This document shows, piece by piece, positions 1 to 7,488 of a stretch of 54,443 bases of DNA (position 1 is its first letter; each line of letters opens with the position of its first letter). The stretch comes from Hyphomicrobiales bacterium (GTDB taxonomy: Bacteria; Pseudomonadota; Alphaproteobacteria; Rhizobiales; Rhizobiaceae), in NCBI GenBank assembly GCA_900472485.1, contig UCII01000024.1, forward strand, positions 1 through 54,443, given 5' to 3'. Made by a program: the position numbers and the translations under genes. Below the pieces are notes generated by a model. That model saw only the letters and a list, made by a program, of their open reading frames with translations. It had not been told where the DNA came from and searched no databases.

Positions 1-291
1 AAACATGAAACGCTCTAGGATTGAGCAGTGGTTTCAATCCTATATGACGGGCCGAACCAACGTGCATTTCGTTGCCGCGCCTATGGAGAAGACGTGCGAC
101 GCGTCTCACGTTTTGTCGTGGCGGGCCGTCATGAGGAGTTTGTCTCGCCTGCCACTGGGCGACCGCCCCACGCATTTTCTGCGTGGACATTCACCTGTGG
201 GCTTCCGTTCCTGGTATTAGGTCGCCAATGACGCCAAAACGATATCCGGCACGACTGAAAAATAAAGGAACTAAGGGCATTTAAAGGAAAT
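1..291. other. Left edge of window, no gene recognised
   Basis: Two short overlapping open frames at the left edge have no recognisable domain and no convincing ribosome binding site. I see no tRNA, no terminator and no repeat here. The stretch lies downstream of the tRNA-Gln gene, which is read leftward, so part of it may be tRNA trailer. Confidence 0.3.
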
Positions 292-365
292 TGGCTGGGA
301 AACCTGGATTCGAACCAAGATTAACGGAGTCAGAGTCCGCTGTTCTACCATTGAACTATTTCCCA
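292..365 (-). tRNA. tRNA-Gln (anticodon CTG)
   Basis: Read on the minus strand this folds as a 74-nt tRNA. The 7-bp acceptor stem TGGGAAA pairs with TTTCCCA, the discriminator is G and the CCA end is encoded. The T arm contains GGTTCGAATCC. The anticodon stem GCGGA/TCCGT closes the loop CTCTGAC, giving anticodon CTG for the glutamine codon CAG. The gene stands alone, upstream of no other gene on its strand. Confidence 0.93.
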
Positions 366-605
366 ACAGCCGCCGGGCGGTAAAGTGCCCCTGCGGGGAA
401 AGCAGGGCCTCTATAATCGAATTTGCCGCGGATGCAAACACTTTAACGCTGGGAAATGCGATTTTTTGAAAGTGGCACACAGTGGATATTATAGGCGACG
501 ATTCTGACTGCCGCCAGCAGGTTTTCCAAGCTCGACTGCCCAATGGCCGAAGGCGGCTGCCTGACGGACGATTTTGCCAGTTCGAACGTCACGCGTTCGG
601 CCGCG

Positions 606-1241
606 TCACCACCGCAACAGGCGTTTCCCGAGGACATATCCGACTGCCGTCACCATGGCGATCGCGATAGGATACCAGAGCAGGACGAAAAGCGGGCTGT
701 CGTCCGTGCAGTTGGAGGCATAGAAGGTCGCGGCGATACCGCTGGCGGCAAGGCCGGCGACGGCGCCGGCCGCACCCGGCTTCTCCGGCGCGCCATGGCG
801 CAGGGCGAACAGGAAGCAGGCGAGCGGACCGATCGACAGCAGCGGGATGAGCGTCAGGCAGAAGCGGGCATTGTGGCCGATCATCCGCGCACTCCAGCTA
901 TCGGCCGGCATAACGGCCATTTCGACGGCGGCGGCGGCAAGCAGCAGGATGGGCGCCAGGAACAGCGTCCAGCCCCAGAGGCGCAGCGACGCGCCCGGAC
1001 GCCCGATGCGGAAGACGACGGCGCAGCCTGTTATGGCAAGGGCGATGGTCACGACGAACTTGAACAGGAAACGGACGGTCTCCATCGCTGTATCGATATC
1101 GGCTCGAAAGCCGATCATGGCGAAGAAGATACCGCCGCTGATCAGAATGCCCGCGACGACCGCCAGGGTCAGGACCTTGCCGATCCGCATACGGACCGGC
1201 GCGTCCTGCGCCAGAAGATTGATGAGGTCATCGGTTTTCAC
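606..1241 (-). CDS. nrsF: NrsF/DUF1109 membrane anti-sigma factor
   Basis: A 211-residue integral membrane protein with about six hydrophobic segments and a short cytoplasmic N-terminus (KTDDLINLLAQDAP). This layout is typical of the DUF1109/NrsF family, which holds an ECF sigma factor at the inner membrane until a stress signal arrives. I chose the GTG start at 1241 because the family begins at this point. It overlaps the end of the upstream sigma gene by 14 bases, so the two are translationally coupled and made together. Two cysteine positions (one in GCAVVF, one in ASNCTDD) could take part in metal sensing, as proposed for Caulobacter NrsF; that is inference. The pairing with a bufferin operon across the divergent promoter supports the assignment. 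Confidence 0.85.
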   Translation of the reverse strand: MKTDDLINLLAQDAPVRMRIGKVLTLAVVAGILISGGIFFAMIGFRADIDTAMETVRFLFKFVVTIALAITGCAVVFRIGRPGASLRLWGWTLFLAPILLLAAAAVEMAVMPADSWSARMIGHNARFCLTLIPLLSIGPLACFLFALRHGAPEKPGAAGAVAGLAASGIAATFYASNCTDDSPLFVLLWYPIAIAMVTAVGYVLGKRLLRW

Positions 1242-1794
1242 TGGTCTCACTCCGATACAAAGCCGCAAGCGCCTTTAGCGCGCGGTGCAGCGCCACGCGC
1301 ACCGCCCCTTCCGTCATCTTCAGCCGGTCCGCCGTATCCCGCACGCTGCTTCCTTCGACGGAAATCGAGCGCACGATCGTCTTCTGCGGGTCTTTCAACA
1401 GCTCCAGCATACGATCGACATCGAACCGGTCCAAGGCGTCGGTATGCACTTCCGCCTCCAGGAAATCGATCACATCGTCGATCGGTACGCTCATATGCCG
1501 CCCGCGCCGTCTCAGGCTGTCGATCAGCTTGTTGCGCACGATCGTCGACAGCCAGGGTCCGATCGGGCGGGATGAATCCCATGTGCCGCGCTTCAGATGG
1601 ATGGCGAGCAGCACTTCCTGAACCACGTCCTCGGCCTCGCTTACCGGCGCACCCAGCTGATCGCAGCGCCGGCGCGCCATGGCGCGCAGATGCGGCGTCA
1701 CAGCGGTGAGGAAACGGTGATAGGCCTGCGCATCGCCGCCTATGGCCGCGCGCATCCAGACTGCCCATTCCTCTTCGCGCGCCGAATGATTCAT
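1228..1794 (-). CDS. sigF: ECF sigma factor, SigF-like
   Basis: A 188-residue extracytoplasmic-function sigma factor. Region 2 is visible as EAEDVVQEVLLAIHLKR followed by GPWLSTIVRNKLID. Region 4 is visible as the helix-turn-helix around MTEGAVRVALHRALKAL. It directs RNA polymerase to stress promoters. The gene is followed by nrsF with a 14-base overlap and lies divergent to the bufferin operon, the arrangement known for SigF of Caulobacter. The ATG at 1794 has GGAG about 6 nt upstream. A GTAAC-N17-CGTAGA promoter just upstream suggests that it activates its own gene. The predicted transcript start is so close to the ATG that the mRNA would be nearly leaderless. Confidence 0.87.
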   Translation of the reverse strand: MNHSAREEEWAVWMRAAIGGDAQAYHRFLTAVTPHLRAMARRRCDQLGAPVSEAEDVVQEVLLAIHLKRGTWDSSRPIGPWLSTIVRNKLIDSLRRRGRHMSVPIDDVIDFLEAEVHTDALDRFDVDRMLELLKDPQKTIVRSISVEGSSVRDTADRLKMTEGAVRVALHRALKALAALYRSETSENR

Positions 1795-1805
1795 CCGACA
1801 TCTCC

Positions 1806-1833
1806 TCTACGCAGGACCGCAGACTTTCGTTAC
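1806..1833 (-). promoter_or_regulatory. ECF-type promoter of the sigma gene
   Basis: On the minus strand GTAAC (1833-1829) and CGTAGA (1811-1806) are separated by exactly 17 bases. The same pair with the same spacing lies in front of the first precursor gene. GTAAC-like -35 and CGT-rich -10 elements are usual for ECF sigma factors, so autoregulation is the simplest reading. Confidence 0.7.
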
Positions 1834-2011
1834 CGGCAACGGCAACTATTTTTCAAGCTCTTTCGTCTCCGCGACAGGTTCTCCGCCACTTGCGTCCGCT
1901 ACCCATGCACGTGTCAGCTTGACCACCACATCTGCCCGGCTAACTGCCCGCCGCAGCAGATAGCCGGCACAATACAAATGATGCTCTCTCGAAAAAAATT
2001 CCGATGCGGCT

Positions 2012-2039
2012 GTAACATCCGCTCCAAACGCTCCGTAGA
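2012..2039 (+). promoter_or_regulatory. ECF-type promoter of the bufferin operon
   Basis: GTAAC at 2012-2016 and CGTAGA at 2034-2039 are separated by 17 bases. They match the element found in front of the divergent sigma gene in sequence and spacing. The expected transcript start, about 2046, leaves a leader of about 40 nt containing TAGGAG before the first precursor start at 2088. Confidence 0.72.
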
Positions 2040-2087
2040 CCTCGATGCAAGCCAATGACGGCTCGCATCCATCTAGGAGACAGATCC

Positions 2088-2354
2088 ATGAAGAACAGCA
2101 TCCTCACCCTGGCCATTGCTGGCTCGATCGCATCGGCACTTGCATCCGTCGCCGTTCCGGCTTCTGCCGCCGATACCAAGGAAAAATGCTACGGCGTCGC
2201 CCTCAAGGGTCAGAACGATTGTGCCGCCGGTAAGCATGATTGTGCCGGCAAGTCGACCATGAGCTACGACAAGATGTCCTTCAAGCTGGTTCCTACCGGC
2301 ACCTGCACCTCGATGAAGACCCCGAAGGGCCACGGTTCGCTGACCCCGGCCTGA
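2088..2354 (+). CDS. bufA: Bufferin-type RiPP precursor peptide (DUF2282), first copy
   Basis: An 88-residue secreted peptide. An N-terminal signal peptide (residues 1-28, cleavage expected after ASA) is followed by a core with four cysteines at 34, 45, 52 and 73. The core motif KEKCYGVALKGQNDCAAG is the DUF2282 hallmark. Bufferins are precursor peptides whose cysteines are modified by an MNIO enzyme and which are then exported to bind copper in the periplasm. I chose the ATG at 2088 because TAGGAGA lies just upstream and the signal peptide begins there; an in-frame earlier start adds a non-signal extension. A second, related precursor follows 46 bases later, then the modifying enzyme and its partner. 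Confidence 0.85.
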   Translation: MKNSILTLAIAGSIASALASVAVPASAADTKEKCYGVALKGQNDCAAGKHDCAGKSTMSYDKMSFKLVPTGTCTSMKTPKGHGSLTPA

Positions 2355-2400
2355 TCCGAAACCGGATTGATCGTCAACCATTTCTCGTAAGGAGTTTGTC

Positions 2401-2685
2401 ATGAGCAAAATGTCCGCACTCGCCCTGGCCGCATCGGTCGCAACGGCGGTGACGCTGGTTGCCGGTGTGACGACAGCATCTCCCGCCGATGCCAAGGAAA
2501 AATGCTACGGCGTCGCCCTCAAGGGCCAGAACGATTGCGCCGCCGGTCCCGGCACAACCTGCGCCGGCACGTCGAAGGTCGACTATCAGCGCAACTCGTG
2601 GAAGCTGGTTCCCGCGGGAACCTGCGAGACGATCAAGACGCCGAACGGCCACGGCACCCTGATGCAGGGTCAGGCCCCGGTCTGA
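2401..2685 (+). CDS. bufA: Bufferin-type RiPP precursor peptide (DUF2282), second copy
   Basis: A 94-residue paralogue of the preceding peptide. It has a signal peptide (cleavage near residues 26-31) and four core cysteines at 35, 46, 54 and 75. The 18-residue block around CYGVALKGQNDC is identical to the first copy, and both end with a conserved VP-x-GTC and a P-x-GHG-x-L tail. The spacer between the second and third cysteines is one residue longer (AAGPGTT against AAGKHD). A good Shine-Dalgarno (AAGGAG) precedes the ATG. The two precursors differ in signal peptide and in the loop between the third and fourth cysteines, so they are diverged paralogues and not a recent copy. The same MNIO enzyme presumably modifies both. 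Confidence 0.85.
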   Translation: MSKMSALALAASVATAVTLVAGVTTASPADAKEKCYGVALKGQNDCAAGPGTTCAGTSKVDYQRNSWKLVPAGTCETIKTPNGHGTLMQGQAPV

Positions 2686-2804
2686 CCCTATCAGACAAGG
2701 CAATGCAAACGTGGGCGGCGCATCGTTTAATCCGGCGCCGCCTGCCTCCCGAACACAAACTGCTTCACAACTTTGCTGGAATTACTCTCATACGGAGGCC
2801 CGCA

Positions 2805-3659
2805 ATGAAACCGTCACAACTCCCCCGTCGCGCCGGCGTCGGCTTCAAGCCGGAGCATTTTGCCGAAATCCATGGCTCTACACAGCCGATTGGCTTCTTC
2901 GAAGTCCATGCGGAAAACTATACGGGAGCCGGCGGTCCGCCACATGCCCAGCTCGGCAGGCTACGCCAGGATTATGCCTTGTCCATCCATGGCGTCGGCC
3001 TCTCCATCGGCTCGATGCAGCCTTTGGATAGCGAACATCTCGCTCGCTTGAAGATCGTCTGCGATCGCTATGAGCCGGAGAGCTTTTCGGAGCACCTCGC
3101 CTGGTCGACGCACGACACGACCTTTCTCAACGATCTTCTGCCCCTGCCCTATACCGAAGCGACGCTCGCGCAGGTCTGCACTCATATCGATCAGGTGCAG
3201 ACAATCCTCGGCCGCCAGATGCTGCTCGAGAATCCGGCTACCTATCTGCTCTTCGAGGAAAGCACGATCGAGGAAACGGAATTTCTGGCCGAGGTTGCCA
3301 GACGCACCGGCTGCGGCCTGCTGCTTGACGTCAACAATGTCTTCGTCGCCGCCACCAATCACCACATGGATGCGCGGGCCTATCTCAAACGCTTTCCTGT
3401 GCAATGGGTGCGCGAGATCCATCTGAGCGGTCATTCGGAGACCGTCGACGATGCCGGTGCCCCGCTTTTGATCGACAGCCACGATACGCCGGTGAAAGAT
3501 CCCGTTTGGGCGCTTTACGCCGAGCTGATCGACCGAATCGGCCCAGTGGCCAGCCTGGTCGAATGGGATAACGACGTGCCGGAATGGCCGGTTCTGAGGG
3601 CCGAGGCAGAAGCGGCCGACGCCATCCTGAAGCGCGCTGCCGCACGCAGAGCAGCCTGA
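2805..3659 (+). CDS. bufB: MNIO-family (DUF692) peptide-modifying oxidase BufB
   Basis: A 284-residue TIM-barrel enzyme of the multinuclear non-heme iron oxidase family. Such enzymes use two or three irons and oxygen to rebuild cysteines in precursor peptides. Likely metal ligands sit in conserved family motifs: H62 (IHGVGLSIG), E96 and H97 (FSEHLAW), E142 (LLENPA), D175 (LLLDVNN), H206 (REIHLSGH), D224/H226 (IDSHDTP) and E253 (VEWDNDVP). I chose the ATG at 2805 with CGGAGG upstream; the open frame runs further back through the second precursor in another frame, which is not coding. It is cytoplasmic, so modification should occur before export. The partner gene follows 10 bases later. Confidence 0.88.
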   Translation: MKPSQLPRRAGVGFKPEHFAEIHGSTQPIGFFEVHAENYTGAGGPPHAQLGRLRQDYALSIHGVGLSIGSMQPLDSEHLARLKIVCDRYEPESFSEHLAWSTHDTTFLNDLLPLPYTEATLAQVCTHIDQVQTILGRQMLLENPATYLLFEESTIEETEFLAEVARRTGCGLLLDVNNVFVAATNHHMDARAYLKRFPVQWVREIHLSGHSETVDDAGAPLLIDSHDTPVKDPVWALYAELIDRIGPVASLVEWDNDVPEWPVLRAEAEAADAILKRAAARRAA

Positions 3660-3669
3660 GGAAGGATCG

Positions 3670-4425
3670 ATGTCTCTCGCCACGCAAAGCGAATTCGCCG
3701 CAGCACTCATCGACCCCGATCTCGCAGTGCCCGATGGATTGACGGCTTGGAATGGTCCACAGCCGGCACGGCGTTTCGGCGTCTATCGCAACAATGTCGC
3801 CATCGGCCTGATCGGTGCGCTGGCCTCCCGCTTTCCAGCTGGGGAAAGGATCGTCGGCGAGGAATTCTTCGCCGCCATGGCGCATGAGTTCATCCGCCTG
3901 CATCCGCCACGCTCGCCGCTGCTGCTTGCCTATGGCGATGACTTCCCCGACTTCGTCGCGCGTTTCGGACCGACGCGAGAAATCCCATATCTGCCCGATG
4001 TCATGCGATTGGAGGCGCTGCGGGGGCGGGCCTATCATGCGGCCGACGTCGTGCCGCTCGATGCGGCACTCGTGGCGACCATAGAGCCGGCAGGCTTGGC
4101 GGAGCTGACTTTCGTGCCGCACCCTTCCGCGTCGGTCGCACGTTCCACCTATCCGGCCGTCACCATCTGGGCGATGAATACCGGCGAAATCGAGCTTGCA
4201 GATATAAACGATTGGACGGCCGAGGATGCCCTCGTCATCCGCCCGCAGATGATCGTCGAGGTGCATCGCCTGCCGCCGGGTGGCGCAACATTTCTGGAAG
4301 AGCTGTTTTCGGGCGCCGCCCTTGGCCAGGCCTATGAGACGGCTCTCGCTGAAGCCGCCAATTTCGATCTTTCCGCCAACCTCGCCGGTGCGTTCACGGC
4401 AGGCGCTTTCATGGCCATTCGCTGA
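3670..4425 (+). CDS. bufC: DUF2063 partner protein BufC
   Basis: A 251-residue protein of the DUF2063 family, recognised by its N-terminal region (FAAALIDPDLAVPDG, then RRFGVYRNNVAIGLIGAL with FPAGERIVGEEFF). DUF2063 proteins accompany DUF692 enzymes and are thought to bind the precursor peptide and present it to the enzyme. The C-terminal half (from about residue 140) is less conserved and resembles the leader-binding part described in related MNIO partners. It has no transmembrane segment and no cysteine, consistent with a cytoplasmic scaffold. An AAGGATCG ribosome site precedes the ATG, 10 bases after bufB, so the two are co-translated. Confidence 0.85.
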   Translation: MSLATQSEFAAALIDPDLAVPDGLTAWNGPQPARRFGVYRNNVAIGLIGALASRFPAGERIVGEEFFAAMAHEFIRLHPPRSPLLLAYGDDFPDFVARFGPTREIPYLPDVMRLEALRGRAYHAADVVPLDAALVATIEPAGLAELTFVPHPSASVARSTYPAVTIWAMNTGEIELADINDWTAEDALVIRPQMIVEVHRLPPGGATFLEELFSGAALGQAYETALAEAANFDLSANLAGAFTAGAFMAIR

Positions 4426-4443
4426 ACGCCAAGAGGAACGAAG

Positions 4444-4929
4444 ATGCAGAACCAGACGATGACGGCCGCTCCGGCCGAACGCGAAACTATGCCCAAAAGG
4501 CTCTATAGTGTCCTAAAGCTTCTCGACCGTATCCCCTATGACCTGATCGCACTCATTGCGCGGTTGTCGATCGCCGCCGTCTTCTGGCAATCCGGCCAGA
4601 CCAAGGTGGATGGCTGGCACGTGACCGACAATGCCGTCTATCTCTTCCAGACGGAATACAAGCTGCCGCTGGTCGATCCCTGGATCGCCGCCCATATCGC
4701 CGCCTTCAGCGAGCATTTCTTTCCTTTTTTGCTGGTCATCGGACTGGCGAGCCGGCTCTCGGCGCTGGCGCTGCTCGGCATGACCCTAGTCATCGAAATC
4801 TTCGTCTATCCCGATGCCTGGCCGACGCATGGCACATGGGCAACCTGCTTTCTGGTAATCATCGCAGGCGGCCCTGGGCGCATCGCGCTTGACCACCTGA
4901 TCGCCAGGTGGTTCAGCCACTCGGCCTGA
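4444..4929 (+). CDS. DoxX-family inner-membrane protein
   Basis: A 161-residue protein with four hydrophobic segments and the DoxX signature IARLSIAAVFWQSGQTKV near residues 41-60. The N-terminal 30 residues are polar. DoxX proteins are poorly understood membrane proteins linked to redox chains, and one is a regular last gene of DUF2282-DUF692-DUF2063 operons. Here it starts 18 bases after bufC behind AGAGGAACG and is probably co-transcribed. It may support electron or metal traffic at the membrane during bufferin production, but nothing in the sequence shows that directly. Confidence 0.82.
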   Translation: MQNQTMTAAPAERETMPKRLYSVLKLLDRIPYDLIALIARLSIAAVFWQSGQTKVDGWHVTDNAVYLFQTEYKLPLVDPWIAAHIAAFSEHFFPFLLVIGLASRLSALALLGMTLVIEIFVYPDAWPTHGTWATCFLVIIAGGPGRIALDHLIARWFSHSA

Positions 4930-4942
4930 GATCGGTCAGACG

Positions 4943-4968
4943 GGAGCGCCAATTGCGAGTGGCGCTCC
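4943..4968 (+). terminator. Hairpin after the bufferin operon
   Basis: GGAGCGCC (4943-4950) pairs with GGCGCTCC (4961-4968) around a 10-base loop, 14 bases after the DoxX stop. There is no T-run afterwards, so it is at best a weak or Rho-assisted end. Confidence 0.4.
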
Positions 4969-5045
4969 GTGATACCAGCTAGATGCGCCCTCTATTCGCG
5001 CATGTCGTTGTCGCAAAGCCGCTGTGCGCTTTTGCACGGCCTACT

Positions 5046-6002
5046 CTAGCGCAGGACGGGTTCTCCGTGGAAGCGGCGACGTGATGGCTTCGAGACCCCG
5101 AAACCCACCTCCATCATCAGTCGCGGCTTCTGCGTCGGCACGGTGCCCATATGAAAACCGAAGGGATCTTCGACGAAGCCCGAGCCGGCTTTACCGGTCA
5201 GTGTCAGTGCATTCGCCTCACCATAATAATCGAGCACTTCGTTTGCCGGATGCCCGACCAGCAAAGTCAGCTGATGACGGACCCGGCGGCGCTTGTGGCT
5301 TCCCTTGACGAAGACATGTGGACCAGTGCCCTCATCCACATCGACAAGATTGAAGAAGAATTTCAGCATACGCCAGTCGTCGAGATCGAAGTGATATTTG
5401 TCGAGCGAGGCAAGGCTCCGGTCGGCTTCGGAAGCCTGAGTCGGGAAGCTCCACCAGATGCGGGTGGTGATCACCTTGGCCTGGCCGCCGAGATATTGGC
5501 GAGCGACGTCGATCAGCAGCGGATCGCGTTGGACCGCCATGACCGCTTCGCAATCAAGCGAGCGCTCAAAAAAATGTCCGCTCAGAATCGGCCGTCCGAA
5601 GCGAGCCTCCGCTTCCTTATGTTCGCCTGCGACAAATTCGAGCTTCCGGTTGAAATTGCCGAAGCAGGCGGTGTTGGCAGCGAATTCGGCGATTTCCTGA
5701 TGAATACGATCCGGCAGCACCAGGCTCGGATAGATGCCATCGGTCCGTAGAGCGTTGACGACGGCGCTGCGTTCGGTGCCGGCAAACATCGAGGAGCCGG
5801 AAACGGGAAACCTGACGGGCTGCTTGGTGGCCAGCCAATGGATGCGCCGAAACGGCAGGGTCCTGGCCAGCAGAAACATCGGCAGCCAGGCCGGGTTTTC
5901 CTTAAGATCGGTCAGGTAGGTGGGTATCCTGACGGCCATTCGCTTGAATCGGCCGCCCTGTCGGGCGATAGACTCCAAGTCTTCTGCCGGGGGATTGTGC
6001 AT
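5046..6002 (-). CDS. Phytanoyl-CoA dioxygenase-like (PhyH) protein
   Basis: A 318-residue protein that looks like a member of the Fe(II)/2-oxoglutarate-dependent PhyH superfamily. The iron triad can be placed as the HFD in DKYHFDLDDWRMLKFFF and the late histidine in FGFHMGTVPTQKPRLM. The stretch VDEGTGPHVFVKGSHKRRR fits the family fold between them. The substrate cannot be told; some relatives act on lipids or on small-molecule hydroxylations. I start it at the ATG at 6002 because GAAAGGATCGC precedes it; an upstream in-frame start adds a cysteine-rich extension without a ribosome site. It is convergent with the bufferin operon, about 115 bases away, and is probably an independent gene. Confidence 0.68.
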   Translation of the reverse strand: MHNPPAEDLESIARQGGRFKRMAVRIPTYLTDLKENPAWLPMFLLARTLPFRRIHWLATKQPVRFPVSGSSMFAGTERSAVVNALRTDGIYPSLVLPDRIHQEIAEFAANTACFGNFNRKLEFVAGEHKEAEARFGRPILSGHFFERSLDCEAVMAVQRDPLLIDVARQYLGGQAKVITTRIWWSFPTQASEADRSLASLDKYHFDLDDWRMLKFFFNLVDVDEGTGPHVFVKGSHKRRRVRHQLTLLVGHPANEVLDYYGEANALTLTGKAGSGFVEDPFGFHMGTVPTQKPRLMMEVGFGVSKPSRRRFHGEPVLR

Positions 6003-6475
6003 AGCGATCCTTTCCACGCATTTAAAAGATCCGTGACAGCAGGCCCCCAACCCGCTGACGATAATTCATTGAAACCTTAACATTTATTCGCTCTCGCGAA
6101 TGTCTGCTGCACCGCGGCAAATAGAAGTCGGCAGGCCTTGGTCAAGGGGGCGAAAAATCAAAACCTGATCGACTCGGTAGAAATTTCCGCAGAAACACGC
6201 AACGCTTTCGAAACCGGTGGCGAATTCGCCCGGAAGGGTTGCTTTTCCGGGGCGGCGGGCGAGACAGACGCGAAGGATTGCAGGAACGGCGCACCGTGTT
6301 TGCCGTTGCTTAGGATAATGGCGCTAGAAATTCGTTAGGAGCAAATAGAAGAGGAAGTTGCGGATAGGCGGCTGCGGTCTATATCGGCGGCAATTTCCAT
6401 TGTCTTCTAGCAGTCATATTCCTGTTCGCATTATTGGCTACATGAGCGAAAAAGCGTCAAAGAGGGCCCCCTTAG
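6003..6475. other. Intergenic stretch, nothing certain
   Basis: This separates two divergent genes. A 66-codon open frame on the plus strand (6138-6338) has no recognisable domain, no clear ribosome site and a composition unlike its neighbours. I found no tRNA, repeat or strong hairpin. Promoters for both flanking genes must lie here. Confidence 0.4.
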
Positions 6476-7393
6476 ATGACAGAAACGAAGACCTTTGAGC
6501 CGGCGGAAGGTATCGTCGATTTCGACGCGGGTGAGGGCGAAAGCCCAACCGTTGTGGAGATGGACGATTATACCAAAAGTCTAGCGCAGGCGAAGGCCAA
6601 GTCCGTCAAGCTGATCGACGCCATCACCGGGCAGGTGCTGAAGAAAAAAGATGCCGTGCATGTCGACGATCTTCGCCCGTCGCTCGCGGATTTCATGCGG
6701 CTGAAGCACCCGGAGCTTCGTGCCGACGACTATATCAGCCGCAAGGTCATGGACGATTACCGCGCTCAGTATATCGCCGAACTGTTGACGGTAGAGCGCG
6801 GCGAGCTTTCCAACCTCGAAGACGAGGTCGTCGAAAGCCTGAAGACGCATGATACGCTGGCGGAAAACATCGAAGAGGACTATGAGGACCACCGTTCGAT
6901 CGGCGACCGCATGGCGGATGGCGTCGCGTCCTTCGGCGGCAGCTGGACCTTCATCATCTCCTTCTGTCTGTTTCTTGCCGTCTGGATGGGCATCAATCTC
7001 GTCATGGGCGAAAAGCAGGCCTTCGATGCCTATCCGTTCATCCTGCTGAACCTGGTTTTGTCGACCATCGCGGCACTGCAGGCGCCGATCATCATGATGA
7101 GCCAGCGCCGCCAGGAAGAGAAGGATCGCCTGCGCGCCCTCAACGACTATAAGGTCAACCTGAAGGCCGAACTGGAAATCCGCCACCTGCATGAAAAGGT
7201 CGACCACCTCCTCAATCGCCAATGGGAGCGTCTGACCGAAATCCAGCAGATCCAGATCGAGATGATGCTGGAACAGGCAAAGGCGGCGACCCGGGCGATC
7301 AAGGCCAACAAGGCGGCGAAGGCAAAGACCAGTGCGCTGAAGAGCCTCTTCACCAAGGTCAAGGACACCGATCCGGACGATTCCGTCAACTGA
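6476..7393 (+). CDS. DUF1003 membrane protein
   Basis: A 305-residue protein with a long acidic N-terminal cytoplasmic part and two adjacent membrane segments (around residues 158-178 and 188-208, the second within FILLNLVLSTIAALQAPIIMMSQ). A charged helical C-terminal part is likely a coiled coil. The block DRMADGVASFGGSWTFI followed by W-x-x-x-N and the PFILLN...QAPIIMMSQ-RRQ element is the DUF1003 hallmark. The role of this family is not known; the fold has been likened to CorA-type membrane helices. The C-terminus is rich in Lys and Ala. It appears to be a single-gene unit. Confidence 0.78.
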   Translation: MTETKTFEPAEGIVDFDAGEGESPTVVEMDDYTKSLAQAKAKSVKLIDAITGQVLKKKDAVHVDDLRPSLADFMRLKHPELRADDYISRKVMDDYRAQYIAELLTVERGELSNLEDEVVESLKTHDTLAENIEEDYEDHRSIGDRMADGVASFGGSWTFIISFCLFLAVWMGINLVMGEKQAFDAYPFILLNLVLSTIAALQAPIIMMSQRRQEEKDRLRALNDYKVNLKAELEIRHLHEKVDHLLNRQWERLTEIQQIQIEMMLEQAKAATRAIKANKAAKAKTSALKSLFTKVKDTDPDDSVN

Positions 7394-7488
7394 TCGCACC
7401 GAACGGCTGCACCAGTCATCTTGGACCGTGCCATATTGCTGGAGCTGCTAACCGCGTAATCCCTCTATGTCGTTCCACCATATGCCCT

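Noticed and set aside
5..231. Two overlapping open frames at the left edge
   Set aside because: No domain, no ribosome site, and each is overlapped by the other; most likely accidental.
543..1709. Long 388-codon plus-strand frame opposite the sigma/anti-sigma genes
   Set aside because: It is the antisense shadow of two clear genes in GC-rich DNA; its composition (Arg, Pro, Ser) is that of a shadow.
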